NCBI RefSeq assembly: GCF_001612665.1
Contig: NZ_BDAX01000018.1
Coordinates: 1-64,000, forward strand
Reading direction: 5' to 3'
DNA from: Nocardia alba NBRC 108234
GTDB lineage: Bacteria > Actinomycetota > Actinomycetes > Mycobacteriales > Mycobacteriaceae
Length of the DNA: 64,000 nt
Positions 17,383 to 26,373 of the stretch are shown piece by piece. The notes below the pieces were generated by a model. That model saw only the letters and a list, made by a program, of their open reading frames with translations. It was not told the origin of the DNA and made no database searches. The position numbers and the translations under genes were made by a program. The first letter of the stretch is position 1. Every line of letters starts with the position of its first letter.

Positions 17383-18690
17383 GTGACCGGACGTATCTGG
17401 ATTCGATGGGCGGCCATGCACGCGATACCGGGGGCCTTCCTCGCGGTACAGGCACGCCGTGGCGATCCCCTGGCACGGTTTCTCCTGCACGGGGCCGCCG
17501 GCGCCGAGCGTTACCAGGTGATCGAGGCGATCCGGCAGCAAGGCCGACTGGTCCGTACTCCGTTCTTGTGGGTCAGTGCTGACCATGAATTGTGTCGGGA
17601 AGTCCTGCGTGACAACCGATTCGGTGCCGTCGACACCACGACGTCCGGGTTGCCGAAACCTCTGACGGCGCTGATCGCCCGCGCCGACCCCGGGCTGCCC
17701 AATCCCGTGGAACCGCCGTCCATGTTGATGGTCGATCCGCCCGAACATACCCGCTACCGGCGACTGGTCGCCCACAGCTTCACTCCCCGAGCCATCGACC
17801 GACTCGGTGACCGTGTCACCGAATTGACCACCCGACTACTCGACACCTTCGACAGCGATCAACAGGTCGACCTGCTGCCGGCCTTCGCTGAACAACTACC
17901 GGTCGCAGTGATCGCCGAAATCCTCGGACTACCCACCGATGCCCGGCCGAGCTTGCTCGACTGTGGACACCGAGCAGCTCCGCTACTGGACGTGGGCATC
18001 TCGTGGACCACCTATCGCAGAGCAATCGAGGGCCTACGTAACCTGGATGATTACCTGCGCGACCATTTCGACCAGGTCCGCCACGGTGAGTCCACCGATA
18101 CCCCGTTCAGCCGATTGGCCCTCGACGGCACCCTGACCCACAGAGAACTGGCCGCCAACGCGGCCCTGCTGATCGGGGCAGGTTTCGAGACCACGGTCAA
18201 TCTCATCGGCAACGGGATCGTGACACTACTCGACCACCCGGAACAACTGGCCCGCCTCCACGACGATCCTGGCTTGTGGCCCAACGCGATCGAGGAAATC
18301 CTCCGGTACGACCCGCCGGTGCAACGAATGGTTCGCATAGCCCGCCACGACATCGAGATCGCCGGACATCAGATCGCCGCCAATGACACGGTCATGCTTC
18401 TCCCCGCCGGCGCGAATCGGGATCCGCGCGTCTTCACCGACCCTGATCGCTTCGACATCACCCGTCCCAACGCCGCCGATCACCTCGCCTTCGGAAGCGG
18501 CGTCCACGCCTGCATCGGTGCCGCACTCGCCCGCGTCGAAGGGGTTACTGCACTGCGCGCCCTCTTCAGCACATTCCCTGCCCTGCACCTCGCCATCCCG
18601 CCCGAAAAGCGCGAACTGGTCACCCTCAACGGCTATCGGCGACTACAGGCCAACCTCGGCGCCAAGGAAAAAGCAGGCGCGAGAAAGTGA
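17383..18690 (+). CDS. cytochrome P450
   Basis: 435 residues from a GTG at 17383 (MTGRIWIRWAAMHAIPGAFL); the frame is open upstream over the divergent regulator. Family landmarks are all present: I-helix LLIGAGFETTVN (about residues 264-275, oxygen-activating Thr), ExxR in EEILRYDPPVQR (about 303-314), and the heme loop FGSGVHACIGAAL with the Cys ligand (about 370). The substrate-recognition segment MLMVDPPEHTRYRR is typical of soluble bacterial class I P450s. It needs a ferredoxin and reductase, neither of which is adjacent. The substrate is unknown. Control by the divergent TetR is likely. Confidence 0.92.
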   Translation: MTGRIWIRWAAMHAIPGAFLAVQARRGDPLARFLLHGAAGAERYQVIEAIRQQGRLVRTPFLWVSADHELCREVLRDNRFGAVDTTTSGLPKPLTALIARADPGLPNPVEPPSMLMVDPPEHTRYRRLVAHSFTPRAIDRLGDRVTELTTRLLDTFDSDQQVDLLPAFAEQLPVAVIAEILGLPTDARPSLLDCGHRAAPLLDVGISWTTYRRAIEGLRNLDDYLRDHFDQVRHGESTDTPFSRLALDGTLTHRELAANAALLIGAGFETTVNLIGNGIVTLLDHPEQLARLHDDPGLWPNAIEEILRYDPPVQRMVRIARHDIEIAGHQIAANDTVMLLPAGANRDPRVFTDPDRFDITRPNAADHLAFGSGVHACIGAALARVEGVTALRALFSTFPALHLAIPPEKRELVTLNGYRRLQANLGAKEKAGARK

Positions 18691-18942
18691 GTGGCTCTAC
18701 CTGACCGAAAACCACTGGTGCGTAGATCGGCCGCCGCGGTGGCACTCACCTCGCGCCGTGCCTGTTGGCCATAGGCCTCTCGGCGCCGCAACCGGGACGG
18801 CGCGGAAATCACGATTGTGCGCTCCGAGATGGACAGTCGATGCGACCCGATTTTCGGGCGCCGGGTGGCCTCTTCCTGGAATGCGTTCGACCGACTCTCC
18901 AAGCTTGCATCGTTTTCGAATCATTTTCTGATCGGAGGCTAC

Positions 18943-19815
18943 TCATCGACTACGCGCCAGCCGACCGACCTCGGCGACCGCCTCTTCGAGCGAGCCGAGG
19001 CGCTGCATGCCGGGCGCCTCGGGCCAGCCAGGTCCTGCCAGCAGCAGCCGGGCCGGTTCACCGACTCCCGCCTGGACCGGCACCACTGCCGCAGTGCGCG
19101 CTGTTTGGGACCACAGCACCACCACCGGATCGCCTGCTTTCGCCACCGCGTCGGCGAGTGCGCCGGCGGGGACGGCGGCGCCGAGCAGCACTGCCGGTAC
19201 GCCGACCTCCGCCAGCGCCGCGCGCAGAACTTCCAGCGGCAGTACGTGTTCCTCACCCGGAGCACAAGCCAGCAGCACCGGAGCGAACCCGGACACTGCG
19301 CGCACCGCGGGCACGGCGCGGTGCAACCCCGTGGTGATCGCCCCGGACACCACATGCTCCACGTCGACCAAGCCGATGCCCCCATCCTGCCTACTCACGA
19401 TGTCCGCGAAGACAGGTCGACACAATTCGCGCCACGTCGCCACCACACCGAAGTGGGTCAGATGGGCGGTGATCAGGCCCAACAGTTCAGCGACTCGGAG
19501 CTGTTCGGCAGCGCGCAACACCGGCGCCACATCACCGGGCGCCGGTACAGAATCCGCCGCGATTCGGGCAGCCTGCGCCGCCTTGGCCGGGCTCGCTCCG
19601 GCACTGACCAGATCGGCCATCCGACTCAGCATCGCCACGTCGCCGGCCGTGTAGTACCGGTGGCTGCCCGGACGCCGGTGCGCCGGGCCGAGGCCGTATC
19701 GCTGGTTCCAGCTGCGCAGTGTCGCTACGGGAATGCCCAGCATCGCGGCCACGGTTCCCACGGTGTAGCTGGATGCCGACTCACCCCTCCCACCACCATC
19801 TTCCAAGCTCCGCAC
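18943..19815 (-). CDS. MerR-family regulator with cobalamin-binding-like C-terminal domain
   Basis: About 290 residues from a GTG at 19815 (GGAAAGGC upstream); an ATG at 19893 is an alternative. Residues near 15-80 are a MerR DNA-binding domain (YTVGTVAAMLGIPVATLRSWNQRYGLGPAHRRPGSHRYY split over two helices and wing). The C-terminal two thirds resemble the B12-binding region of CarH-like regulators (LITAHLTHFGVVATWRELCRPVFADIV, then a Rossmann-like LLACAPGEEHVLPLEVLRAALAEVG). The DxHxxG cobalamin motif is not present, so light or B12 sensing is doubtful. It is not adjacent to a carotenoid or photolyase gene. Target unknown. Confidence 0.8.
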   Translation of the reverse strand: MRSLEDGGGRGESASSYTVGTVAAMLGIPVATLRSWNQRYGLGPAHRRPGSHRYYTAGDVAMLSRMADLVSAGASPAKAAQAARIAADSVPAPGDVAPVLRAAEQLRVAELLGLITAHLTHFGVVATWRELCRPVFADIVSRQDGGIGLVDVEHVVSGAITTGLHRAVPAVRAVSGFAPVLLACAPGEEHVLPLEVLRAALAEVGVPAVLLGAAVPAGALADAVAKAGDPVVVLWSQTARTAAVVPVQAGVGEPARLLLAGPGWPEAPGMQRLGSLEEAVAEVGRLARSR

Positions 19816-19929
19816 GCCTTTCCACGAATCGCACGAGATCCACGGCTGCCGAGCCGCCGTGTTCCGGGGCGCTGCACCGACGTCGATCGGCACCCTTCGG
19901 CCTGCATGCAGGGCGGCGCACGGCCGGTG

Positions 19930-20427
19930 TCAGCGCAGCGACACGCAACCCTGCAGGGTCTGGAAGTCACCGGCGAAAGCAGGACCACCGGTGCAGGTGG
20001 GAGTGGTGACGCCGTTGACGGTGACCTCCGCTCCCGGTCCGGCGATGCCGATGGAGAGCCCGGGCCGCACCCCGGTTGTCGTCACCTGCGCACCCGGTCC
20101 CACGGCGATCGCGGCAGGCCCCGACAGGAACGTCGAGTTCGAGGTCGCGGTGCCGCCGTTCTGTGCGATGGCCAGCGACAAGCTCGTCGGCGCCGCTTCG
20201 GCGGACGCGGCGCCGTCGAATCCGTAGGCCGCTGCCGCGCCGCCCATCGCGCTCGTCGCGGAGCACGACCCGTCGGCCGCGCCGGCCTGCACCGACGCCG
20301 CACCAGGCGCCGGACACATGGCAGCCGGCGCGGCATTCGCCGTCGGTGCGGCCGCCAAGGCGAACAGTGACGCCGTTCCCGCACTCACGAGAAACCCGAG
20401 CGCGCGCCCAGCAGTGAAATGAACCAT
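19930..20427 (-). CDS. small secreted protein of unknown function
   Basis: 165 residues with GAGGAG 6-7 bases before the ATG. A classical Sec signal peptide covers residues 1-32: basic start, hydrophobic core (ALGFLVSAGTASLFALAAA), and an ANA/AP cleavage site. The mature part is small, Ala/Gly/Thr-rich, with four cysteines that could form disulfides, and a repeated glycine pattern (SGPAAIAVGPGAQVTTTG) suggestive of a beta-helical or beta-sandwich fold. Similar proteins occur in nocardiae and mycobacteria. Function unknown. Confidence 0.75.
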   Translation of the reverse strand: MVHFTAGRALGFLVSAGTASLFALAAAPTANAAPAAMCPAPGAASVQAGAADGSCSATSAMGGAAAAYGFDGAASAEAAPTSLSLAIAQNGGTATSNSTFLSGPAAIAVGPGAQVTTTGVRPGLSIGIAGPGAEVTVNGVTTPTCTGGPAFAGDFQTLQGCVSLR

Positions 20428-20864
20428 GACAATCTCCTCGCTTCCGATGTTGTCCGTGGCCGCTCCACGCCCGCGGCGCCGGCGGCCGGTGAAAATATCT
20501 GTCTACGAGATGCCTGTGACACTACACGCCAAATGATGCATAATCGACGCATCAGGAACATTTACTGCGTGGTCCACAACGCACAGCGGGAACCTGGGCT
20601 CCGACCCCACTCCGCAGCAAGCCATCATGCGCCGTCGGCTGCGGCCGAGAACCGCAGCAGTGAGGTGGTCAGCAAGCGGTTGTTCGCGGTGGCTGTCGCT
20701 ACGGGCTCGGTCGGCGACGACCATGACGGTGTGTACCCGGCCCCCGATGTCGAGGAATCAGGGCCGGCTCGAGAACGGTTCACGCTCGGCGAGGGTGCGC
20801 TAGATCAGCTCGGCCATGCTGAGAGCGCCGCGAGGGAAGGCACTCCTGCGCATGGTGGTCGCCG
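20428..20864. other. gene-free stretch between the secreted-protein gene and the isonitrile operon end
   Basis: 437 bp with no convincing gene. It has a small inverted repeat, TGATGC/GCATCA (20534-20539 and 20549-20554), upstream of the secreted-protein gene, possibly an operator. Confidence 0.35.
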
Positions 20865-21764
20865 TCAGCCACGAGTTCGGCGGTCGGGCAATACCTCCCG
20901 CGCGATGCGTTCGAACTCGTCGAGTTGTGAACGGACCGGCCAGTCCAGGACGAAATCTGTCATCCCTACCGCACCGAAACGGTCGAAGATCTCCTCGTAA
21001 GTGTGTCGACCCCAGCGCGGATCCCACGGCCCGAAAACCGTGTATGACCGGCGGATCATCGCCGGATCGCGGTCGGCTGCTTCGGCGAGGTGGTCGATTC
21101 TGTGGGTCTGCTCCGCTGTAGCCTGCAGGGTCTGGGTATCGGAGGCGCCGGGCGGACCATGGGTGTTCCACACGTCCGCGGTCGCTGCTGCCACCCGGAG
21201 CACCGTGGGTGACTGACCTCCCACGATGAGCGGCAACCGGGGTGACTGCCACGAACCAGGAGCCGTGGGGACCTCTTTTACCCAGAGCTCGTCTCCGGTG
21301 TAGCTGAACGTCTCCTCGCGCGCGTACAGCAGGCCGTCGACGATCGCCACATAGTCGGTGAACCGGCGCATCCGCTGCCTGGGCGGCCAAGGATGTTCGC
21401 CCACGCTGTGGTGGTCCCACGCGAACAGCCCAGCGCCGACCCCTAGTTCGAAGCGACCGTGGGAGGCATGGTCGATCGTGATGGCTTGTTGGGCCAGTTG
21501 TGCCGGTGGGCGCAGGATCTGGTTCGCGACAAGCATCCCGAGGCGGATTCGCCGGGTGCTCACCGCTGCGGCGGCCAGCACCGCCCAGCTGTCGAACCAC
21601 CGCCCCCGCCGATCCCGTAGATCGCCGCTGTGGTCGGGCAGGAAGACCTGATCGAATCCCAACTCTTCGAGCCAGCGGATCCGTTCGAGCAGAACGGGAA
21701 AAGTCTCGTCCGGATACAGCATTACTCCGAACCGGGACTCGTGCTGGGACGGGCCGACTGTCAC
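20865..21764 (-). CDS. LLM-class flavin/F420-dependent oxidoreductase (operon gene 10)
   Basis: 299 residues from a GTG at 21764 that overlaps the SDR stop (GTGA). The luciferase-like TIM-barrel pattern is clear: RFGVMLYPDE, LEELGFDQVFLPDH, LGMLVANQILRPPAQLAQQAITIDHASHGRFELGVGAGLFAWDHHSVG, and LPLIVGGQSPTVLRVAAATADVWN. Members use F420 or FMN for hydride transfer or oxygenation. It is the last gene of the ten-gene isonitrile operon. Its role is unknown; reduction or oxidation of the vinyl or aryl part of the product is possible. Confidence 0.85.
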   Translation of the reverse strand: MTVGPSQHESRFGVMLYPDETFPVLLERIRWLEELGFDQVFLPDHSGDLRDRRGRWFDSWAVLAAAAVSTRRIRLGMLVANQILRPPAQLAQQAITIDHASHGRFELGVGAGLFAWDHHSVGEHPWPPRQRMRRFTDYVAIVDGLLYAREETFSYTGDELWVKEVPTAPGSWQSPRLPLIVGGQSPTVLRVAAATADVWNTHGPPGASDTQTLQATAEQTHRIDHLAEAADRDPAMIRRSYTVFGPWDPRWGRHTYEEIFDRFGAVGMTDFVLDWPVRSQLDEFERIAREVLPDRRTRG

Positions 21765-22528
21765 TGGGCAGTCCAGCCGCCGTCCATCACCAGCACCGAG
21801 CCGGTGAAGAATCCCGCTTCCTCTGTCGCGAGGTAGGCGACCGAGGAGGCCGCTTCCTCGGCAGTGGCGATACGGCCCAGTGGATGTAGCGAACGGAACA
21901 TCGCCGCAGTGTCCTCGTCCGCTCCGACCGAGGACCGGTACATCGGCGTATCCACCGACGCGAACGCCACCGCGTTGATCCGGATATTCTGCGTGGCATA
22001 TTCGAGAGCCGCGGCCTTCGTCAACCCGATCACGCCGTGTTTGCCCGCGACGTATGCGCTGATACCCGCGCCGAATCCCACGACGCCCAGCTGTGAGGCG
22101 TTATTGATGATGACGCCGCCGCCGCGCCGCTGCATGGCGATGATCTCGTGGCGCATCGACAGGAAGGTGCTGGTCAGCACGGTGTTGACGTCGGCAGTCC
22201 ATGTGCTGGGGTTCTGCTCGGCGACAAATCCCATCGTGCCGAGTGCCCCCGCGTTGTTGAACGCGATATCCAGCCCGCCGAACTGGTCTACCGCAGTGGC
22301 GACAGCATTTTCCAGATCGCTGTCCACTGTGACGTCGGTAGCGATGCTGACAGCCTTACCGCCGAGTTCGGCGATTTCGGCACAAACCCTGTCCAGCTGG
22401 TCGATTCGCCGGGCCGCCAGCACGACACCGGCTCCGCGCGCGGCGAGGATCTTCGCCGCGGCTTCACCGATACCTGAGCTGGCTCCGGTCACCAGAGCGA
22501 CCTTGCCGTGGAGATTGCCTACGGTCAT
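21761..22528 (-). CDS. SDR family NAD(P)-dependent oxidoreductase (operon gene 9)
   Basis: 255 residues; the ATG at 22528 overlaps the rhodanese stop (ATGA), and the long upstream open frame is a shadow of that gene. Classical short-chain dehydrogenase: TGASSGIG cofactor loop (about residues 14-21), NNAG (about 90), catalytic Ser in NNASQLG (about 141), YVAGKHG (Tyr-Lys, about 157-161), and the C-terminal VLVMDGGWTAQ. The Asp/Arg cofactor specificity was not assigned. In this operon it would reduce or oxidise a carbonyl or alcohol on the isonitrile-derived intermediate. Confidence 0.9.
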   Translation of the reverse strand: MTVGNLHGKVALVTGASSGIGEAAAKILAARGAGVVLAARRIDQLDRVCAEIAELGGKAVSIATDVTVDSDLENAVATAVDQFGGLDIAFNNAGALGTMGFVAEQNPSTWTADVNTVLTSTFLSMRHEIIAMQRRGGGVIINNASQLGVVGFGAGISAYVAGKHGVIGLTKAAALEYATQNIRINAVAFASVDTPMYRSSVGADEDTAAMFRSLHPLGRIATAEEAASSVAYLATEEAGFFTGSVLVMDGGWTAQ

Positions 22529-23412
22529 CGGCTTCCTTTCTGTATCGGGCGCTCGACCGGAACGCCGAGCAACGATCCGTACTCGGCCCACGATCCGTCG
22601 TAGTTCTTGATGTCGTCGTGGCCGAGCAATTCCCGGAGTACGAACCAGGTGTGGGCCGAGCGAGCACCGACCCAGCAGTAGGTGATCACGCCGGCCTCGA
22701 CGTCGAGCCCGGCGAACTGCGCCGCCAGTTCGTCGTCGGATTTGAAGGTGTCGTCGGGATTCACGACCATGTCCCATGGCAGATTGATCGCTCCCGGAAT
22801 ATGTCCCGACCGTTGGGCGACCTCGTGCGGGCTGTTGCCCGGGGCGAAGGCAGGTCCGGCGAAGGCGGGCGCGAACAGCAGGCCGCTGTACTCGTCCGGT
22901 GTCCGGACATCGACGATGCTCGTCGCACCGATCGCGGCGAGGACGTCGTCGCGTCCGGCACGCACCGACGAGTCCGGCGTCGGCACCTGATAGACCGCTG
23001 GGTGAGGTGCGAACGTGTCCGTGGTCAGCGGGCGCTTCTCCAACTCCCACTTGCGGCGACCGCCGTCGAGGAGCTTCACCGACCGGTGTCGGTAGTGGGT
23101 GAAGTACCAATAGACCAGTGCCGCCAGCAGATTGGAGGCCACGGAGTAGATGACAACGGTGTCGTCGTTGCTGATCCCTTTCGCGGACAGCAAGTCAGCG
23201 AATTCGCGCGGCCCGATCAGGCCCAGCGTCAGATCATCCTGAAACTCTGACCAACCGATCCATACCGCCCCCGGCACGTGGCCGTGCAGATAGTCAGCCT
23301 GCTCGTTGCCGGTTTCGATGAACACCAGACCGGGTGTGCCGAGATTGTCCTCGGCCCAGGCGCCACTCACCAGCGCGGTCGCGCGCCCACTGACCTTCGA
23401 TGATCCGCTCAT
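22525..23412 (-). CDS. two-domain rhodanese-type sulfurtransferase (operon gene 8)
   Basis: 295 residues from the ATG at 23412, overlapping the MFS stop by ATGA. Two rhodanese domains: the N-terminal one (about 15-130, ending VIYSVASNLLAALVYWYFTHY) lacks the active cysteine. The C-terminal one (about 160-290) has the persulfide loop YCWVGARSAHTWF with Cys near residue 245. This is the layout of thiosulfate sulfurtransferase SseA/TST. It moves sulfane sulfur from thiosulfate to cyanide-like acceptors. In an isonitrile operon, sulfur transfer onto the isonitrile carbon to give an isothiocyanate, or detoxification of released cyanide, are the obvious candidates (inference). Confidence 0.88.
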   Translation of the reverse strand: MSGSSKVSGRATALVSGAWAEDNLGTPGLVFIETGNEQADYLHGHVPGAVWIGWSEFQDDLTLGLIGPREFADLLSAKGISNDDTVVIYSVASNLLAALVYWYFTHYRHRSVKLLDGGRRKWELEKRPLTTDTFAPHPAVYQVPTPDSSVRAGRDDVLAAIGATSIVDVRTPDEYSGLLFAPAFAGPAFAPGNSPHEVAQRSGHIPGAINLPWDMVVNPDDTFKSDDELAAQFAGLDVEAGVITYCWVGARSAHTWFVLRELLGHDDIKNYDGSWAEYGSLLGVPVERPIQKGSR

Positions 23413-24581
23413 GCCACAGCCACTTTCGAGTCGTCGACGTCGGTGGCCAGGCGATCGCGGTACCACGCCACTCCGCTCAGGGCGATTCCGGCGACGGTGA
23501 CGGCCGCTGCGACCAGATACACCGATCGAAGACCGCTGCCGTCGATGACCCGCCCGCCGAGCCAGCCCGCGAAGGCGGCCGCGAGCTGGTAGGCCGACGC
23601 GTTCACCGCCATGGCCAGGGTCGGCGCCGCCGCCGCGGTGCTCAGCACCCGTGACTGCATCCCGGGGATCACCGAGAAGCCCAGTGCGCCGAGGACGAAC
23701 ACCATCACCGCGATGAGCACAACGTTGGTGCTGACCAGCCACATGACAACGAGCGCTGCGGTCAACAGGGTCAGCAACCCGATCTGCGACGGCATCAGGG
23801 CTCGGTCCGACAGGCGACCGCCGATGAGATTGCCCACGGTCGCGCCGACACCGTAGACCAGCAGCCAGCCGGCGACCGAACCACTGGTGAAGCCGCTGAC
23901 ATCGGTCAGCAGCGGCGAGAAATAGGTGAACACCATCAGCACTCCGGCATTGGCGATCGCGGTGATCGCGATCGCCAATTGCACATCACGACTGCGGAAT
24001 ACCCGCATCTCGGCCATCGCGGACCCGCCTGCGTTCGCCACCGCGGGGACCAGCCGGATCACCAGCAGCACACCGAGCGCGCAGACCGCGGCGACCGCGG
24101 CGAAGGTGGCACGCCATCCGTACTGGGCGCCGATGAACGTGCCCAGCGGCGCGCCCAGGATCATCGCCATGTTCATGCCGAAGACCAGTTTCGACACCGT
24201 CGAGGCCTGCTTTCCTTCCGGTGCTGTCGACACCGCGGTGACGATCGCGTTGGCGAAGAAGGTCGATGTCACCAGCGCGGTGAGGATCCGGGCTGCGAAC
24301 AGGGCCTCGTACGCGGGTGCGAGCGCCGAGGCGATATTGCCCACGACGGCGACCACCAGCAGCGTCACCATCAGGGGCCTGCGGGGAAACCGCGTGGTGA
24401 GCGCGGTCAGTGTCGGCCCACCGATGATCATTCCGATGGCGTAGGCCGTGACAAGGAGTCCTGCGGCCGGGATGGACACGTCCAGATCGGAGGCGACATC
24501 GGGCAGGATCCCCGCGATGACGAACTCACCGGTGGTGATGCCGAAGACGCACAATACAAGTGATGCGAGACTCAACCGCAT
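23409..24581 (-). CDS. MFS transporter, drug-efflux type (operon gene 7)
   Basis: 390 residues with about 12 hydrophobic spans. The N-terminus (CVFGITTGEFVIAGILPDVASDLDVSIPAAGLLVTAYAIGMIIG) is typical of the AraJ/CmlR DHA1 efflux subfamily, with the conserved Arg-rich loop after span 2 (TRFPRRPLMV). It uses the proton gradient to export small molecules. Its ATGA overlap with the rhodanese gene and 51-bp gap from the cupin gene fix it in the operon. It probably exports the final product or protects the producer from it. Confidence 0.88.
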   Translation of the reverse strand: MRLSLASLVLCVFGITTGEFVIAGILPDVASDLDVSIPAAGLLVTAYAIGMIIGGPTLTALTTRFPRRPLMVTLLVVAVVGNIASALAPAYEALFAARILTALVTSTFFANAIVTAVSTAPEGKQASTVSKLVFGMNMAMILGAPLGTFIGAQYGWRATFAAVAAVCALGVLLVIRLVPAVANAGGSAMAEMRVFRSRDVQLAIAITAIANAGVLMVFTYFSPLLTDVSGFTSGSVAGWLLVYGVGATVGNLIGGRLSDRALMPSQIGLLTLLTAALVVMWLVSTNVVLIAVMVFVLGALGFSVIPGMQSRVLSTAAAAPTLAMAVNASAYQLAAAFAGWLGGRVIDGSGLRSVYLVAAAVTVAGIALSGVAWYRDRLATDVDDSKVAVA

Positions 24582-24632
24582 GGTTCTCTTCTCTGTCCGA
24601 GTAGGAATTGGTCGATGGGCAAGGGCCCGGCG

Positions 24633-25151
24633 TCAGGGCGTCGGCGCAGGACCGGCGTAGCTATACCCGTAGGTGGTACCGAGCGAAATGATGTGGTCGA
24701 GATCGGGGCCGATTTCCTCGGTCGGCATCCGGGTTGCCTGCGCCGGAGGCATCTCGGCTGCGAGGAACAGGTCGAACTGGGGTTTGTTGCCCAAGTCCGG
24801 CGTCGAGTGAATGGTGAGGAACCTGACCTCGTTCGAGATCGCGACGAATCCGTGCGGAACCATCCGCGGGATGACCATCGTCGTCCCGGCCTCGGCGAGC
24901 TGCTCCTGGCCGTCACAGACCATGCGCAGCGCACCGTCGAGCACCATGAAAACCTCGTCCTCGATGTGGTGGTAGTGCAACGGGGTGTTGTATCCGCGCT
25001 GGCCGGTGTGCTCGACCACAGTGAAGGAGTCCCGAGTTGTGTTGCCCGGGACGCGGATCCGCGCGTGTCCATCGAGCAGGGAAACCGCGGTCTGCTCGGA
25101 TTCCGGGATCAGGATCCCTTTGTCGTCGATCTCGATGTCCAGGTTGGTCAT
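24633..25151 (-). CDS. cupin-domain protein (operon gene 6)
   Basis: 172 residues from the ATG at 25151 with GAGGAG upstream, one base after the preceding stop. Cupin motif 1 is LHYHHIEDEVFMVLDG (about residues 58-73: two or three His and a Glu, metal ligands). Motif 2, PRMVPHGFVAISNEVRFL (about 95-112), supplies the last His. One small beta-barrel with a probable Fe, Mn or Ni site. Reactions in the family range from dioxygenation to isomerisation. Function in the pathway is unknown; it resembles quercetinase-like cupins found beside biosynthetic oxygenases. Confidence 0.82.
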   Translation of the reverse strand: MTNLDIEIDDKGILIPESEQTAVSLLDGHARIRVPGNTTRDSFTVVEHTGQRGYNTPLHYHHIEDEVFMVLDGALRMVCDGQEQLAEAGTTMVIPRMVPHGFVAISNEVRFLTIHSTPDLGNKPQFDLFLAAEMPPAQATRMPTEEIGPDLDHIISLGTTYGYSYAGPAPTP

Positions 25152-25152
25152 G

Positions 25153-26373
25153 TCACTCCTCAATGGATTCAGCGAGGAACGCGTCGGTTCCTCGGGGGCT
25201 GGCCAAGCTCTGCCACATCGCGACCGGGTCGTTGAAGTTGTTGATGAACGCTTCGGCGATCCGTTTGTCCTCGGCGGCCTTCGCGAACAGAGCGGTGGTG
25301 TGCGCCGGCGCAGGCCCGAGAAACGCGGCACTCCAGTCGACAACGTTGCGGGCATGCGTCCACAGCTGCTCCGAGGCTGCCCGGCAGAACGTCTCGTCGT
25401 ATCCGCCTGCCTGCGTCACCAGCAGGTCGGCGAGTGCGAACGCTGTGTGTGAACCGAGATTCGCGCCCTGCGCCGTCAAGGGGTCATTGGTAATCCACGC
25501 GTCGCCGATCGCGATGGCGCACTTGCCGTTCGGCAAGGTTGCCCAGCCGTGGCGGACCATCGGTGTCACACTGCCCTGCGACAGCTCGCCGGGTCCGATG
25601 AGCGTGAAATCCTGGCCATCGACACGTTCTCGCAGTCCGGGCGCGAATTCGCCGAGCAGTGCGAGGACGTCGCGGTAGAACCTCACCGGTTCGACGGCGG
25701 GATCGACCCGGGAGATCGGTTCGAGCGGTCCGCCGGGAACAGCTTCGAACGCGAGCACATCAGCGCGGCCCTGTGGTGTCAGGAACGGGATGCGGAAGAT
25801 CTCCCCGATACCGGGGATCAGGCACAGGTCCAGCGATTGTGGTGTGTCCTCGCTGATTCCGCGGTACAAGCCGCTGCAGAGGATCCGCTGGGGAGCATCG
25901 AACACCGAGCGCGATGCGTCACGCGGGAACAACTCTCGCATCGAGCGATCGCCGTTGGCCACCACGACCAGGTCGTGCTGCTCGGCCACTTCGGTGATCG
26001 GTCGTGCTCCGACGACGACTTTTCCGCCCCGCTCGGCGAACCTGGCGCACAGGTGCGGCAGGTAGAGCCGAAAGTCCACGACGCTCGACGGGGGCCGCAG
26101 CTCCCCGTGGAATGCCAGTGTGTGATCACCTGCGCCCACAGTGACATCCCAGCGGCGTACCTGGGCGTCGGCGGTGTCCCAGTCGAAGACTCCGAGCTGG
26201 CGTTCTCGTTGCTGGGTGGGGCCGAATCGGGCGGGGAAGTTGCGAGGTCGCCCGGTGGCGAGCTGGTCGAGTTCCTGAGCGGAGTAGACCACGACCTCGA
26301 TCCCGAGTTGCTGTAACCGCAGGGCGAGCTGCAGCCCGGAGATTCCCGTGCCGACAATGCCGATGGTGGTCAT
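25153..26373 (-). CDS. StyA-like FAD-dependent monooxygenase, copy 2 (operon gene 5)
   Basis: 406 residues; the ATG at 26373 overlaps the LLM stop (ATGA). FAD-binding GIVGTGISGLQLALRLQQLG (residues 4 onward) and the second flavin motif near 290, AIAIGDAWITNDPLTAQGANLGSHTAFAL. This plus NFPARFGPTQQRERQLGV and VVVANGDRSMRELF is the pattern of styrene/indole monooxygenase oxygenase subunits (group E), which epoxidise aryl alkenes using FADH2 from a separate reductase. No reductase gene is in this operon. It is a clear paralogue of the gene at 27509-28753. A vinyl isonitrile, the known PvcA/PvcB product type, would be a suitable alkene (inference). Confidence 0.87.
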   Translation of the reverse strand: MTTIGIVGTGISGLQLALRLQQLGIEVVVYSAQELDQLATGRPRNFPARFGPTQQRERQLGVFDWDTADAQVRRWDVTVGAGDHTLAFHGELRPPSSVVDFRLYLPHLCARFAERGGKVVVGARPITEVAEQHDLVVVANGDRSMRELFPRDASRSVFDAPQRILCSGLYRGISEDTPQSLDLCLIPGIGEIFRIPFLTPQGRADVLAFEAVPGGPLEPISRVDPAVEPVRFYRDVLALLGEFAPGLRERVDGQDFTLIGPGELSQGSVTPMVRHGWATLPNGKCAIAIGDAWITNDPLTAQGANLGSHTAFALADLLVTQAGGYDETFCRAASEQLWTHARNVVDWSAAFLGPAPAHTTALFAKAAEDKRIAEAFINNFNDPVAMWQSLASPRGTDAFLAESIEE

